Source: Schistocephalus solidus (lineage: Eukaryota > Platyhelminthes > Cestoda > Diphyllobothriidea > Diphyllobothriidae). Taken from it: 64,000 nt of DNA. Within the stretch, counting starts at the first letter, position 1. Each line of letters starts with the position of its first letter. Positions 10,491 through 23,541 of this stretch are shown in pieces. Under the pieces are notes generated by a model. It ran no database searches and was not told where the DNA came from. It worked only from the letters and a program-made list of their open reading frames with translations. Location: the NCBI GenBank assembly GCA_017591395.1, contig WEDG01001250.1, positions 145,354-209,353 of the forward strand, in the 5' to 3' direction. The translations under genes and the position numbers were made by a program.

Positions 10491-13315
10491 CGGAAGAAAC
10501 ATGTCCTCTGAAAGAACTACTCACCAGTAGGGGGACATCCGTTGGCGTACAATTAGCACCTGTAGTCGCGTGAAAGTAACGCTTCACTGGGCTGATTACA
10601 GGAAAGACAACGACCGTTCGGTTCGACCATACACTCCAATACGGCGTATGCAGTCGACCGCCACCACCGAACTGCCCAACCCTCTTCGTTTAATTTCTCA
10701 AGTACGTGTACGTACGCGTGCCTACTGCCTCACCTCATGGCTCATCTCATCAGGAACGCTCCTGCTACTTGACTGCCTTAAATTCGAACGGATGGGGACA
10801 TCCAGAAGTTTGCAAGGTGTTCACCCCTCGGATAATCCAACGCACTTGGGGTTTCGTACAGTGCATAACCTAGCTCATGCAAAATGCCGAAATTTACGAA
10901 GGACTGCTTATCACTTGCAAACCAGCACCAACGAATATGTCGCAGCTGTGAATTACTAATGAAAACATAAAAGAAATATTAAGAGTAATATTACTTTGTT
11001 CGGAAATACCAATTTCTTCAGAAAGGCGGAAAATTCTAAAAACTTCAAACATGGCTTTTGCTATGTAACCTTACGTTTTAGATGTACAGAAAGCCTGAAC
11101 ATGCAAAAAGCAAGTAAATAAACCAATGCAAGTAGAACTACGTTTAAAAACAGTCTTTTATTGCAGTTTGCACTTAAAAATCCTTCGAGGATAAGGGGTA
11201 ACCGGTACCCAGCAGTCTTCGATTCGAGTATAGTTTTTAAAATGTTTACATGATAATTGACTGTTTTTTTGTTTCTTACTTGTTTTAAGTGCATTCGGCT
11301 AAAGTAAACAAGTTTTCGTTCGAGTTCACTGAGAGGAACATCATAGGACTAAACTTTTTCATAAGATCACATGTTGACAGGCCGGTCTGCAACAAATAAA
11401 TTTAAATATAAAGGTCGGGTGCCATCGTAAACCTTCCATTTTGTGAACATTAGTAGAACTTTCCTTTCGTACAACTTCTTTAATGTATTTCTGGTGTAAG
11501 ACTCCGATGAGTTCCAGATTGCCCTTTAAATGTGGGTGAATGCTTCACGATTTTCAATGTTTTTCATCATTTGCTCATAAATGCAGATCTGTTCTTTTTA
11601 CGTATCAAACCCGAAAAATAAGATATTTCTTTAAACTATTTATCGAAGTAGGTTTTTTGGACATACTTTCAAATGCAGATGACCTTTTGGGTCACGTTTA
11701 TAGACGCACCAAAACATTAAAATTGATGGTCGAGAAAAATGGGCGTCCAATACAATACTCAAAAGTAATATGCCTAGGATCATTTTAAAAATTCTCCAAT
11801 AAGTTGCCTCTTTAAAAGCACTTTAATTAGATAGTTCGTTGTCAAAGTTAGAAAGCAGAAGTTTGGCAAAGGTTTGACTTTATTACTGCGTTTTAGGTCA
11901 TGAAAACACACAGAGTTGCAAAGCTGGATTTTTGAAATTGATAAAACTTCGCCGTTTCTAAAAAGAACCTGCTTTCTAGCACTTTGCTTCGTCTGATTTA
12001 AGTGGGGAAATTAATAAATTTTAAGTGTTGAAGTTCAGTATGGTCAAACGTACAAATTTAGTTTACTCTCTACCCAAAGGAAAACATGCGCGGATGCGCA
12101 AGCTTAGCCTACGATAGATATTAGCATAGAAAACCAACGGAATACAAGATAAAGCTGATTTACACTCAAAGATTTAAACATTTTGACTGCTGAAATTAGT
12201 TATCAACATATTCTGCATGGAAAAATGTCATTTTCGGGAAAAGGTTACGCGAATAAATACAATGTGTAGCTGACAATTGCTCGCCTTTATTTCCGTCATG
12301 ATGTTTCAGTAGAGAGGTCGCATACTGGCGTCTGCTAATGTCGCCTAATTGGAACATGCCCCCGTTCAGGTGCTCCAAGTAAACTGGCGTATTTTCACTG
12401 TCTCTACATTCGCTGGGATGCGGTGCGTCGTTTTACTCAACCTACGCGTACGTTTGCCCTGCTATTTCACTGTTCGTTCCACCCTCTGGGCGGGGGGAGC
12501 GGAGATGTGGCCTACCGCTATCAGTTTGCTGCGCATCTCTGGTTCACCATTCCCGCGCCCTGCCTCGCATCAAGGTCATTTATCCTCATTGGGTCACGCT
12601 CCCGACATACCGGTACTTGTCGCCTAATTACACTCCAACCCCAGACCTAGAGGTCCTGGGCTTTCACCTGGATGTGGCTGGTTTTTTTTAATTGAAGACT
12701 CTCTAGTTGGACCACACGCTCACTATCGGCGTCAAATGGGGTATGGGAGGACACGCAGGAGTGACGCTCAGACTAAAGAACGGAACTGGAGTAATTTGCG
12801 GCCCAATACTGAAGCACTGGGCAAATGAGTGCGTAACCATGGGCTATCCCAACTTTCGTACTGGCATCTGCAGACGTGTGTCAATGACCAAGTATATTTT
12901 TATTCGGGATGGTGGCCATGGTAGTCCAATTATTTATTGATAAAGTTGATATATTTTACAAACTAATCTTCTCATCACTGAAAGACGCAGCTGCAGTGTG
13001 CGTCTGACCGGTCATTCGATAATCGCACGCCTTCTAACTTTAAAGAATGTTCACAGCCAATCGATTCAAACCCACAAGTCATTGGCACTTAATTTATACG
13101 TGCTGCTCAGGAGAAGACGCAACTCCCTAACGTACACTTTTGCACTACTCCCTATTTTTCTCGAAAGTCTTTCCTGCCTACTCTCTTGGTGCAACTTCTC
13201 ACCGCCAACATCTGCCAAAATTTTTAAACAACCCCCAAGAACACTTGACTACCCAGGTTTCCTTAAATGTTTTATTAAAATGAACTATCTTACTCAATAT
13301 TTTCTCTGTTTACAG
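10491..13315. other. Unannotated stretch upstream of first recognised zinc-finger exon
   Basis: I see no recognisable domain or repeat here. Several open frames occur (for example 10570-10959, 12349-12650 and 12707-12940), but they lack motifs, clear splice borders and similarity to neighbours. The missing N-terminal exon or exons of the zinc-finger gene could be here or further left. Confidence 0.35.
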
Positions 13316-13677
13316 CTTACTCTCTTCATTGAGCAAGAAATAAAGTACATGAATACCCACGGCAGTCCGTTAGCCTGTCTGCTCTGTGAATGCCGAGTGT
13401 ACGAGTCGCCGGACGCTCTTATGGTCCACATGGTGGGGCGGCATTGTGCTCAAAGTGACTCAAACCAGTGCACCCTCTGCGGTGATAGTTTTCCACCCTC
13501 TACGGCGAAGCTCGATCCACTCATCAGGAGGCACATCCTGGATAGACATTTGGAGCAGGTTCATCTGCCGGCTCTAGAAGTTGTGGGCCGATTGTTTCAT
13601 TCCTTCGGTGATACAGTAGCGCCCAGGCCAATGATGCAGGCTGCCACAAACGTCGTAGGCCTAACACGTAGTTTTCG
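13316..13677 (+). CDS. C2H2-like zinc-finger protein, internal exon 1 (of those recognised)
   Basis: The exon is bounded by a pyrimidine-rich acceptor (TCTGTTTACAG ending 13315) and a GTACGT donor at 13678. It enters in phase 0 and leaves with two bases of a codon. It encodes one clear finger, CLLCECRVYESPDALMVH then MVGRH (C-x2-C-x13-H-x4-H), and a looser one starting CTLCGDSF with RRHILDRH (C-x2-C-x17-H-x4-H). The finger spacing argues for real coding sequence. No family name is recognised. Upstream exons are not identified, so the N-terminus is missing. Confidence 0.65.
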
Positions 13678-14446
13678 GTACGTCTATTGCATTTCAGGCG
13701 ACAAAAATTGTCATAATAGCAGCAATATCTTAAAATCTTATTGCTCACAACGATGACGGTATTGACGAAAGTGCTAACGATCACAATCTTAGAATTTACG
13801 TGTGTTGTGGTAGCAGTGTTTTAATACATCATTATCCTCAATCCCATCCGATCCAACCAAGTATGGGCGTATGAATTTCTGTTCCCACTGGCATGGACAA
13901 TAGCTTACTTGGGTAGGGATTGCTTGTATGACCTTCAGCATATTCATACTGTTCGACCTGAGTGATGAAGTCCTTACTAGGCATGAGTCTAGCAACCTGA
14001 TCGTTCTCTTCTGGTAAAAGCATGCATCCTTCACACGCCTTTAATGAAGTGAGCCAGATACTGCACCGAATTTTTTGGGTTTAAGTGTATGGGAGGGGAA
14101 GTTTGTGCTGGCTACAGCAATTATACTACTTCGCTCAAAACCGGTGAGGCAGAAGAATACTCTCCTGCTTTTCAAATGTGTTAATGCTTAAGTACGAGGT
14201 ATCCAAGAGAACAACGTTACGATAGTCCGAAAATGTACTTAAAATTGGCTTCTACTTGGGAATAAATGCGGCCACATAAAAATCTCAAACTAAGACTTCA
14301 GATAGGAATTTTGCGTAAATTCGATTGAAGTGGTCGGCGGAAGATAAACAGGAAACGAACTTATTAGTGAATTCTAGAACCATGATTATGCATATCTTCG
14401 TCTTCCTGTGACTCGTCTCTTTGCTACTATATGCATATCTTTTCAG

Positions 14447-15053
14447 TTGTTGTTTCCCAGCGGGGCAGGCCGCAGGCAAAGGCCCCAAATTCCCCTACGA
14501 GCATTGGTACGGCAGGCGCAGCAAAGTTACTAATGACAGCCGTCCCTCCAAGGATGTAGGCACAAGTCTCGCCAATAAGACGCCGGCAGCCCAGTCCAAA
14601 GGCCTCAAGCGCACCTCACGAGAGATCGCTCATCGCTTCTGCCTCCTTAACCCGCGAGAGTACTATGAGAAGCTGAGAGTCAAGTTTGAACGCGGTGGTG
14701 GCGTTCCGAGCTCCATGTTTGCAATTCTTACCTCCACAGTACCCTGGTGTGCCCAGACAGGGCAACTCTGCAGCATGGCCCGATTTGTGGCCCACGTTGT
14801 CGGCGTGCATGGAGGCAGCCCAATGCTGCAGCCGGGCCTACGCGAAAGCATCCTCGAGACGCATATGTGGCCGGAAAAGCAGAAACCTAAATTGCCATTG
14901 ATTCGCGCTTGCGGAACTCTGAATTTTCAGGAGAGGTTTTCTGTCTGGAACCCAACCAGGATGGCCCTCCAAGCTGTGCAGCAGAGTGTGCACCTGGGCA
15001 GGGTGTCGGCGTTACAACAATTCAAAGCGGCCTCCCTTGTTGAGAATTCAGTG
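14447..15053 (+). CDS. C2H2-like zinc-finger protein, internal exon 2
   Basis: The acceptor is ATCTTTTCAG ending at 14446; the donor is GTGAGC at 15054. One base completes the split codon from 13677, and the exon ends in phase 0. It encodes about 202 residues: a basic, proline/serine-rich start (GKGPKFPYEHWYGRRSK), a central cysteine/histidine cluster (WCAQTGQLCSMARFVAH then VVGVH) that could be a degenerate finger, and a helix-prone end (ALQAVQQSVHLG). Alternative acceptors at 14460 and 14468 do not preserve phase with 13677. Confidence 0.6.
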
Positions 15054-15816
15054 GTGAGCTTTGTTATTCGCTGGTTACTATTTAATCCACTATCAGAACT
15101 ATGGACCATCAAAAGAGGAGAGATATGTCCACCCACCCGGATGAAACCTGCAAGGTTGATAAAAAAAACACTTACCCCTATAGGGCCTCGTCAGTCGATC
15201 CTTGTTTTTTATTGAACGGGGTGCATCGGGTGCAACTCCATGCATTGAGCACGACAATGCTTTTCACCAAAGTTAAACGCAAATCATACAAAAAAGGCTG
15301 TTCATCGCCTCCAAGTCCGTTCAGTATACTATTAAACAGAGTTTCGAGATCTTCACGACTGCGAGAGATTTTTAATCGGATCTGTGCAAGTACCATACGG
15401 AAACTCTAAGTTTATTTCATATAGTATAGGAAATTATTCAACTTAAGGATATTCTTGCGACCCAAGTCCTCGTTAGCCCACTGCGCATGTGATCGAAATG
15501 CCGACGAAAACTCGATCTATTGTCTCTGTTAGAGAACTAAATAGTTGGACGGAGATGCAAGCCTGCATTTTAGTCAAGGCAAGGGGCACACCAAGGGTAT
15601 TTTTTTGTAAGTATTGACATCTATGTGATTTAGTTATAGTGAAAATTCGATGACTTGCGGTTAGGTCCAAAATGAACAAGGGAGTAATCGAAGTTACAAT
15701 TCGTTGATGAACGCTCACTGATCGCTAACGGAACTCACTCGACCAGATCTGCCTTGGGCCTCACTTACGAGCCCCGCCAGCAGACGCACAGCGCCTAGTG
15801 TCAGAGGCAGATGAAC

Positions 15817-15993
15817 AAGACAAGGGAGACTGAAATGGGTATTCCTGACTTAAAAGCCGTCATCAGTCAGTCATACCCAACCCCAGGTGCTACCCCATTC
15901 GAGACTCGAACCCACGGCCTGTTGATTAGAAGTCAAACGTCCTAACCGTTGAGCTGTGGGCTCGTTGTCTAGCCGGTTAAGATCGGGAATATT
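15817..15993 (-). repeat. tRNA-derived SINE copy
   Basis: On the minus strand an A-box-like CAGCTCAACGGTTAGG and a B-box-like GGGTTCGAGTCTC lie about 30 bases apart, followed by the SINE body GGTTGGGTATGACTGA..GATGACGGCT that is also present at 50607-50815 and in the array at the right edge. The putative anticodon loop region reads CTTCTAA, hinting at an Arg(UCU)-like ancestor (weak). The acceptor stem does not pair, so this is not a functional tRNA. Confidence 0.75.
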
Positions 15994-18299
15994 GAAATTG
16001 ATATACGAGGTCTTCCGGAAAATAAACTGATATTTTTGAAGAGTTTTGTCTACCTTCATAGCGAATCTGTAATATGCGTAGTTTTTATGACATTAATAAG
16101 GACGCAGCAATGCTAGGGTTAGTGTTGTCTAAGGCAAATATTTATACCCACCGAAAGCGCCTACATTCCCAATGCTATTCGAGTCGCATGCTTAAATATT
16201 CTCGCCAAATAGTTTGAATTTAGTGAGATGGAACACAAATGACGAATAAAAATTGCTCAAATAGTGCGAAATAGTGCGTGCGAAAGTGTCAGATTTAAAC
16301 GTTCGTTTTTAGGTTCTAGTCTGTGTACGTCAGTTGATGAAGTCGAAAGATATTAGTTACGAAACTTACTGCTGAACTATGGTAAGCCCTACACTGCAAA
16401 AAACCTCCTTAGGCGTAACAGTCCCTAAATGCTAACTTCTGAGAACCATTTAAAAGGAAAAGGAGCAAAGGGGATGATTTTCGCCTCAGTGACACCAGTT
16501 CCTTTTTAGAAGATGTGATTGTCCACAGTATCCTAATTTGAGAACGGTCGGCAGTTCCTTAGGACTAAGCCAAGTCTTGTTTACTTTTCTTGCTTTTTAT
16601 ATAATTTTGAACCCGAGAGTTGACAACCAACACCGGGAAGGTTTTGGTCCTCATTGTCCCCCCATTACTCGTGCATTTGCTTGATGTAGAAATTCGTTTT
16701 TGGCTCAAATGCATACCACACTGTCTTACAAGTATTCACTGTGTTTAAAGTAAATTCTTCGGATAAGGCAGCAAATGCGCAATCATTCAAAGAAGAGCAT
16801 TTCAAATAATCTTTCATTTTGTTTCACTCAAGGGAACAGGAACCAACGATGACCTGCACACAACAAAAGGGGAAGAGCAAAAAGTTCGACTTAGTAGTCT
16901 ACAGTCTCAAACTACGGGTGATGCATTGCAAAGGCTCTCGCATACAGGGTTGTTGAGCTCGAAGAACTCAAGAGACCCAAAACGGGATAGGGTAAGTCCT
17001 CGTTAAAAATATTAAAACAACTGCTAAAATTAATAAAATCACACAGCAAAAATTTCTGAAGGATGTCTGGTAGAAGAAAATTCAATGCATTTTTTTTCAT
17101 ACATGTCACCCCGCGGGTGCCTTTGCGATTTTAAGCAAGGTTCCTAAATTCTCTGGTAACTTTTGTAGTACCGGTGCGATTTTCAGAAATATTGAGTTAA
17201 TATGAGAAGTGACCGGAGAAAATGTTTTCCTGGGGTGTCTACTGGAGCTTAGAACTATTGACGTTATATGCATCACTTTTCTTGGGTCGAACTTACCGAC
17301 GGAGCTTTAGAACCTGACGAACATAAATTGCCTACTTTTGCTTATCAGTTAATTTTCACTGCTCTTTGCTGCCGATGAGCTGAATGTACTAATGAAGCTT
17401 GAAACTGAATATTTCGAGTCTGATGTTTAAAAACGTTAGTGCCATCGACGGTAAAAATTCCCTGAACAAAACTTGGAGGAATAAGAAAACCAAAATAATT
17501 GTAGTAGCCTGTTGTATGCAATTCCAATATGCCCTCTCATACAACTGCTCTTATACAGTGTTTCATATAAAGCCCTAGTGAAAGGTAAAATTTATGATAA
17601 AGTTAATTCTTTGCCTCAAGAGGTATCTTTTTCCATAGAATGTTGAAGAATTTTACCTTTCCACTTTTTAAGAACTTGTTACTTACAAAAAGCATTCATT
17701 TTTGTTGTTGTTTTCGATATAAAATGCCGAAGTGCTCAGCCAGCACCTGATTAAGCCGTGTTATCAGAAATGATCAAACGATATTAAGAATATTTACTAC
17801 CGCCTTCACCATTTTTAATGTGAATTAAGTAAGTTATTTCGAGCAATAAAACAGTTGCATTATGCCGCAAGGTTCGTGAAACACAAAGAAACTCCTGTCT
17901 ATGCTATCCAACTGAAAACAAAAACTCGTCTATGGGTGATCAGAAGACTAACTAGTGTGAAACATAATTTGAAGCTTCTTCTTGTATAGTGACAACTTTG
18001 GCTGCCCAAGTAAATCGCAATAATAGAATACTAGCTGCTTAATTAGTGTGAATTATTTTGCTGTTGATGATGCTAATCATCACCACAATTACAACAAATG
18101 AACCAAGAGAAGCATTATTTCAAAAGTTTTGTTAGAAAATAATGTCTTCTTTAGATAAGGTCCTTGAAGGAAGAGCCTACTTCGTTCTGAGAGTTTCCAA
18201 TTAAAAACACTGGTGACTCAGATGGCCAATTGGCGCGCATACACGTGCCTTTGGTAAATTCTCGTCCTACCAATGTGTTCAATAGTGCTCGTCTTTTCA

Positions 18300-18530
18300 T
18301 ACAAGTCTGGTGTTTGAATAGCAAGAGGTATAAGAAACAGTGGGCAAAGCGGCAGTAAGGGTTTGGTGGAACCGTTCCAGGGGAAGGAAGGGGATCGGGA
18401 GAGAGGGGGTGTGGTGGAATGCACGCGACCGTTGGCCATGCTCGATTGGGAGCATGCAGGAGGTGGCACACGGAGGGAGCATGGGCTGGCAACCAAGCTT
18501 GTACTTTTCCCTGTAAAATTCGGTCCTTTG
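18300..18530. repeat. Degenerate dispersed repeat shared with 31080-31190
   Basis: Short stretches in the same order occur here and near 31080-31190: ATAAGA, GGCAGTAAGGGTTTGG/GGCAGTGAGGGTTGG, GGAACCGT, AGGGGGAGAG-like runs, GGAATGCA and GGGAGCAT. This suggests two copies of an old repeat. Orientation and true borders are unclear. Confidence 0.4.
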
Positions 18531-21271
18531 ATAATAATACCCGAACTCTCGCTGCTGGGAAGATTGGTGACACGATTTGGTCAAGGCGTCCTGTCAAGTG
18601 TTCACTTTCCGCATCCCTTTGAAAAGGGACTTTGAGGAATATAGTTTTCTTTTCCACAGTAAGCTTTCACTTGTCTCGTGGCCATATTCTTTGTAATAAA
18701 CCTATCAGAATACCCGTTCTCGCGCAGCAGGTCTTAGCTCTTTCTAAGTTCCTCCTCAATACTGTCTGACGGAATAATTTTTCTGGACTATTGCGCCAAA
18801 CGAGGGACTAGATTGCGTTTCTGTTGGATGGGACGAAACTGCCGAAGTTCGTATATTTTCCAGACCAGGTTTTTTTCAATAACCCTTCCTTCAGTTGCTA
18901 CCATTTAAAGGGTTATGTATGTGGGTTTATCGCTGTATGCTTATCAATGCGGATTCCAAAGTGTGGGAGGGTGTAAACACCAGAGAACGTTGCCGCAGAG
19001 ATAGGAACAGATAGATTACTTTCTCTATGGGGACTTTATAGCTTGTGATTCGACTGTGCTAGGAAAAGGTGCTTTTGCTGAGAAATAATAGAACTCAAAA
19101 ACCAGAAAAGCATTTTGAGGCAATACACTATTTGTGACAAAGTTACATGAAAATGATTTTTATGCCTATTGTCGACTGAATAGGATTGAACTTACATCAG
19201 CCACCAAAATAAGTGCAAAGTTTGCATATATGTTTACTTCAATTTGTGCTAATTTGATGATATCCGCAAGATTCCAATAATCATCATGCTAAAATACAGC
19301 AAATAACTAGGGATTTAATAAAACCATTATCAGCAGGACCTATGCGTTAAAAAAACTTTCTCGCTACTTTTCGATTACCTACAGTCGCTTCACAACGCGG
19401 ATTATGAGAAGTTAAAAAATTCAGTTGACTTTGTTCAGAAAATCAAGTTAAAAGCAACGTCATACTTGATATGACAAAAAGAGCTATGGAAACAGTTTAG
19501 TTAAAAAGAGGTGGTAAAATAAAAAGAAGAGTCTTAAACAAAGGACTGAGATCTAGCAGGGCAAGGTTAACTTAACCACAGGTCAGGTTTCTTCCTCTGT
19601 AGGTGGACTGCTTCTAGTTATCACAGTTTCCGAGCTGCTTATAAACGAAAAACGACACGAAAAACTATTTTGAGGTCCACTTCGTCTGCGCTATTCAGGA
19701 GATGTTTGGTGCTAGAAGAATAATCGAATTTGTTTTGTGACATTGAAAGCCATGTATGGAAACGCTCAACTAAGTAGATTTTTTATTGCTTCTCTATTGA
19801 TTTGTATGGAAATATGTATATTAAACAGAAATGAAAAGTACTAGTGCAGAGTTTCAGGGGAATGCCGAGTCTTTTAGGTGACAAATAAGCTTCGAATACA
19901 TGTGCATGTATGAAATATATTATTTAATCAAAGTGTATCTTTATAAACAATGATTCCATTTACAAAGATATCATGCAGCTGCTAGAAATCTTTTTTTCTT
20001 TACTTTCCGCCTTAAAATAAAGAGTATTTTTGATGTGTAGGTCGAATGCTTTACATAATTAATCTTGAAAAGCCACTGTTCTGCATTGGGTTAAAGAGAA
20101 TTTAAAGTCTATGCAGTCAGTCGTGGTGATATAACCTTCTGGTGACTTTCTGTTATCCTGTGCGTTTTAAGCGATGCTGCGGTTCTGTATTAATACTTTG
20201 CCAAACATAATTGTTACCTCTTCTAGTGCCTGTATTTCATTCTTTTATGACGGTTCGCTCGCAGTTTGATTGGGTCACTTAGCAGGGGTTCGCGTGTCGC
20301 TATGTACACCTTCCTCTTAAGTATAAATCGCTATATTTTAAATGCCTAAAAATTAGGAATTTTTCATGCTGTTTCGGTGCAGATATTGTAACCATATCTC
20401 CTTTACTTAATAGTGATACTCAGGGCACTGGAGCTTAACTGGGCTGATGAGATAGGTCCAAAAACAGCAATCAGCCAAACGTCGTTAGCGGAAATTGTCA
20501 AACAGTTAAAAATCGAAGGCCTTTAATTGGGTCCCAATTTAAATCGAGCTTAGCTTACTGTTTGGCCCATGAAAGTTACCTCCTAGCTGTCGAACCCCCT
20601 ACGTTTAACTTAGTACGTTTAATCTCAATCCTACACAAAATTCTTCCATGGGTATTTCCGAAACTAAGATTTTTGTACGTCACATCAATATTGCAATCGC
20701 ACTCAAGTACGTCTTCCTATTCGAAGGCAGAATTGAAGAGTTTAATTAGAATTTCCATGAGCTTCAAATAATGCCCTACATCTTTAAACATTCAAACGTA
20801 GCTCATTTTTCCAGAAAAATGAACACAAAGACGAGAAGTTAAGCAATAAACTCTGTTCAAGTCAGCGAAAAATTGTGATAACTTTGTCGGTAATGCCATT
20901 CTGTCAGTTATGTTTACAGTTGAGAGCTATAAATAAAGCCTAAAATGGAGGTTTGAGTACTGTTGGGTAATTAGCTGTACGACGATGAGTTCTTGAGAGT
21001 TCTTTTATGTGAAGGATAAGTGTATCGACAAATAAACCAACATTCGAGCTGATCAATGGGTATCCATCCACTGAAGATGGATTCGTCTTCAAGCCATCAC
21101 TGTGACTGTATGAACAGTGCCAGCTCTCCTCTCTATTGCCAGTAGCGTGGCGCTGAAATCCTAAGCATAGGCGGACCCTCAACGTCCAAAGCCCTATGTT
21201 GGAACTCAACGGAAGCGTTGGAATTGATATTATTTTGCCTTATCTCACATGTCCCTCCACCCCCTCCCAAG

Positions 21272-21598
21272 GATTCAATCAGAATTGAAGGGAAAACGGG
21301 AAATGCGGAGCTTTTCGTAGACCGCACCTCCATGCAGAATAACGCTTCACTAGTGCGTGCCAGCAAAATTGTAGACAATGAGCTCTGCCCACAGGAGGGT
21401 ATTATCTGTCATCTTTGCCAAGAGGGGCCGATGGAAAATGATACGCAGCTAGCCCATCACCTGGAAAACTTGCATTTCAGTGCCTACAAGGAGAGATTCG
21501 ATCGATTTCGACGTCGAGGACTGCTGGGCGGCATTATTGACCCCATGAAAACCTGCTTCCAGTGTTACAGAGTTTTTGACTCATTTTTGGCTCTTCAG
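21272..21598 (+). CDS. C2H2-like zinc-finger protein, internal exon 3
   Basis: The exon follows a pyrimidine tract ending CCCTCCCAAG and ends at a GTGAGT donor (21599). It is in phase 0 at both ends. It encodes 109 residues, including one finger CHLCQEGPMENDTQLAHH..NLH (C-x2-C-x13-H-x4-H) and the first half of a second, CFQCYRVFDSFLALQ. The second half, VHLSVAH, is the first seven residues of the exon at 23542; spliced together they give a perfect C-x2-C-x12-H-x4-H. This is strong internal evidence that both exons and the splice are real. Confidence 0.78.
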
Positions 21599-21845
21599 GT
21601 GAGTCTAGGTTTCTTTCTTCATCATTCTATGGATTGAAAACTTCGAATGTTAAACAAATGCTTAGTAACTCACACGTCCCTTTCTATATCACTCAAAGGA
21701 ATCTGGCCGCAGTATATAAAAAAATCTTGCTCAGATACGGGACTTGGAACCATCCATATTACAGATGACGTAGCGCTAAATTCCAGGAAGGAAACCTATT
21801 TCCGTGTCTTCACTGGAATTGAAACTTTAACTTCAACGCTGATTC

Positions 21846-22030
21846 AATTAGACCCGGGAATAGGGACCCCCGTAATACAGATGGCCTTGCACTAAATAAG
21901 GATAGATTCTGGGTAGGGTTACGGTAAAGGTTAGTGCCAGAGTAAGGCTTAGGACGAAGCGAGAGGCAGACTCCTGAAATTAAGCGCAGAGGCACCTGTA
22001 GTGGAGGGGTGCCTATTCCCGTGTCCAATT
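21846..22030. mobile_element. Foldback/MITE-like element, family F1 (copy 1)
   Basis: The two ends are inverted copies of each other over about 50 bases. The left end reads AATTAGACCCGGGAATAGGG...; the right end, reversed, reads AATTGGACACGGGAATAGGC.... Both then show a TACAG(A/G)TGGCCT- or TACAGGTGCCTC-like block. The centre has GGGTTACGG-type runs and no coding capacity. Total length is about 185 bp. Related copies occur at 55958-56187 and 56345-56505. It lies in an intron of the zinc-finger gene. Confidence 0.6.
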
Positions 22031-22389
22031 CATTTATTTGTACGGGATTCTTGGCCTTGAAATAGGACCGAAATCTGTTGAATACCGCATCGTTTGCGTT
22101 TTGCATCGACCCCGAGAAAGTAAAGTGTTCAAATCTCATCGTCAATTTGGATTTGGGATTGCGTGCAAAACTTACATTATAACAAATTCATAATCACGCA
22201 CAATTTAAGATAATCTAACAACTGCCCCATCAATAATGCTCAGCCCAAATGTATACACACCTTGGAAACTCAAAAAATGTGAGTTTCCTCTGAGTGCTGA
22301 TAATTATTGCCGACCATGACTGGGAGACTGAGGGGGTTTCATTTGTTTTGTTCTTTCCGTTGTCATTCAGGCCTCTCGGCCCCTGTTCC

Positions 22390-22528
22390 GATTGCAGGAC
22401 GGAGCACAGATGTTATTATTGCTGAAGAATTTTATAACTCTTGATAGTGTCATGGTGACTAGCAATTAATATCCGTCCTGTATGATCGAGACTGGGTAAG
22501 TTGAACGCCCGCGCTCCGTCCGGCAATC
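22390..22528. repeat. Inverted repeat (18-bp arms, about 103-bp spacer)
   Basis: The left arm GATTGCAGGACGGAGCAC (22390-22407) and the reversed right arm GATTGCCGGACGGAGCGC (22511-22528) match at 16 of 18 positions. It may be the core of a small foldback element. No coding capacity and no second copy was noticed. Confidence 0.45.
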
Positions 22529-22599
22529 TTGCATGATCGATGAAAGCTACTCCTAGTTTGACTTAATCGTTTCGTAAGGCCCCTAGAGCCGGCCACGCT

Positions 22600-23320
22600 A
22601 CAGATGCGTAGGACCATCATGGGAATTAGATGGTGGCTTGGAAGGCGCTATCGGAGCTGCACACTCAACAACTGCTACGCAGTGGGGGTGGGGTGTCACG
22701 CCTAGGCGCAAGTTCACGTCACACCAACCAACTGCACCCAATATCTGTATCCGATTGCGGATCGACTCGGACAGTGGACTGGTGCCTGGGTGAGGGTAGG
22801 AGTACTTGATGTCAACTCTGGGGACTGCGTCCCACGGCATTAAGCACATATTCCTCAGTAGAAACAATGCGAAGTGCTTTTAAACTATCATGATGCGCAA
22901 CCTTGCATGGCTTGGATGGCTGCCAGTTGACGAGATAACTGAGTCTTACTCTCAGGACGTAAAGCCAACTGCAATGACTCCTTATCAATATGGTCTCTGT
23001 GGCACTCCCAGTTATTTGGGATTGGATCTGTCTGATCATTTTACATGTGAAACACCGGTCCATCGTGCGCGGAACAATCGTGTGGGGCACGCGTAGACGG
23101 GCTGTTAAACCTTGTCAGCCACTACGCCTGATCTCGTTTCCGGTTTTCCTGAATTCGTCATGGGACCTGGCTCAATAGAATGAGGGAAGATAGAGTAACG
23201 CCGATGCAGTTCAAGTCTGTGATGACTATAAACTAACTCAAGAATAAGTCACCATCCCTGTCTCTACCATGTCTTTGGGTACAGGGTGGCGATCGTTGAT
23301 AACGACAATCGAACTGTCAT
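22600..23320 (+). repeat. ERT 3'-tail repeat, solo diverged copy in intron
   Basis: The ERT tail blocks occur in order: GGCTTGGAAGGCGC, CCTCAGTAGAAACAATGCGA, ATGGCTTGGATGGCTGCCAGTTGACGAGATAAC, GGCACTCCCAG, TAACTCAAGAATAAGTCACC, and finally CGAACTGTCAT, the same 3' end as copies A and B. No coding part is attached. It lies between two zinc-finger exons on the same strand as the gene. Confidence 0.65.
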
Positions 23321-23541
23321 CGTATTGTTTCGTTTATTTGCCTTCAAAATTCCGGATATGTACGCTACAACGAATGAGACCCAAAACCGTAGGTATTTGC
23401 ATATCACCAAGCAACTTGAATTACTTCTTTACACCTCGTTACCAAATGCTAAAAGGGAGAATACAACTGAAGTGAGCAATTTCTAAAAAACGACTACTTC
23501 GAGCAGTCCACTTTCAGGTAATCCTTTCTGAATCTGTGCAG

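Larger units (their letters stand above)
15054..21271 (+). other. Intron of the zinc-finger gene (6.2 kb)
   Basis: This lies between the donor at 15054 and the acceptor ending at 21271, which follows a strong pyrimidine tract. Apart from one tRNA-derived SINE near 15817-15993 and a degenerate dispersed repeat at 18300-18530, I recognise nothing. Small additional exons cannot be excluded. Confidence 0.5.

Noticed and set aside
10570..10959. 129-codon open frame after piece D
   Set aside because: No domain, no splice context and no counterpart at other ERT tails; probably chance.
18151..18657. 168-codon minus-strand open frame
   Set aside because: It overlaps a degenerate dispersed repeat inside the zinc-finger gene's intron, and proline/serine-rich readings occur in several frames at once.
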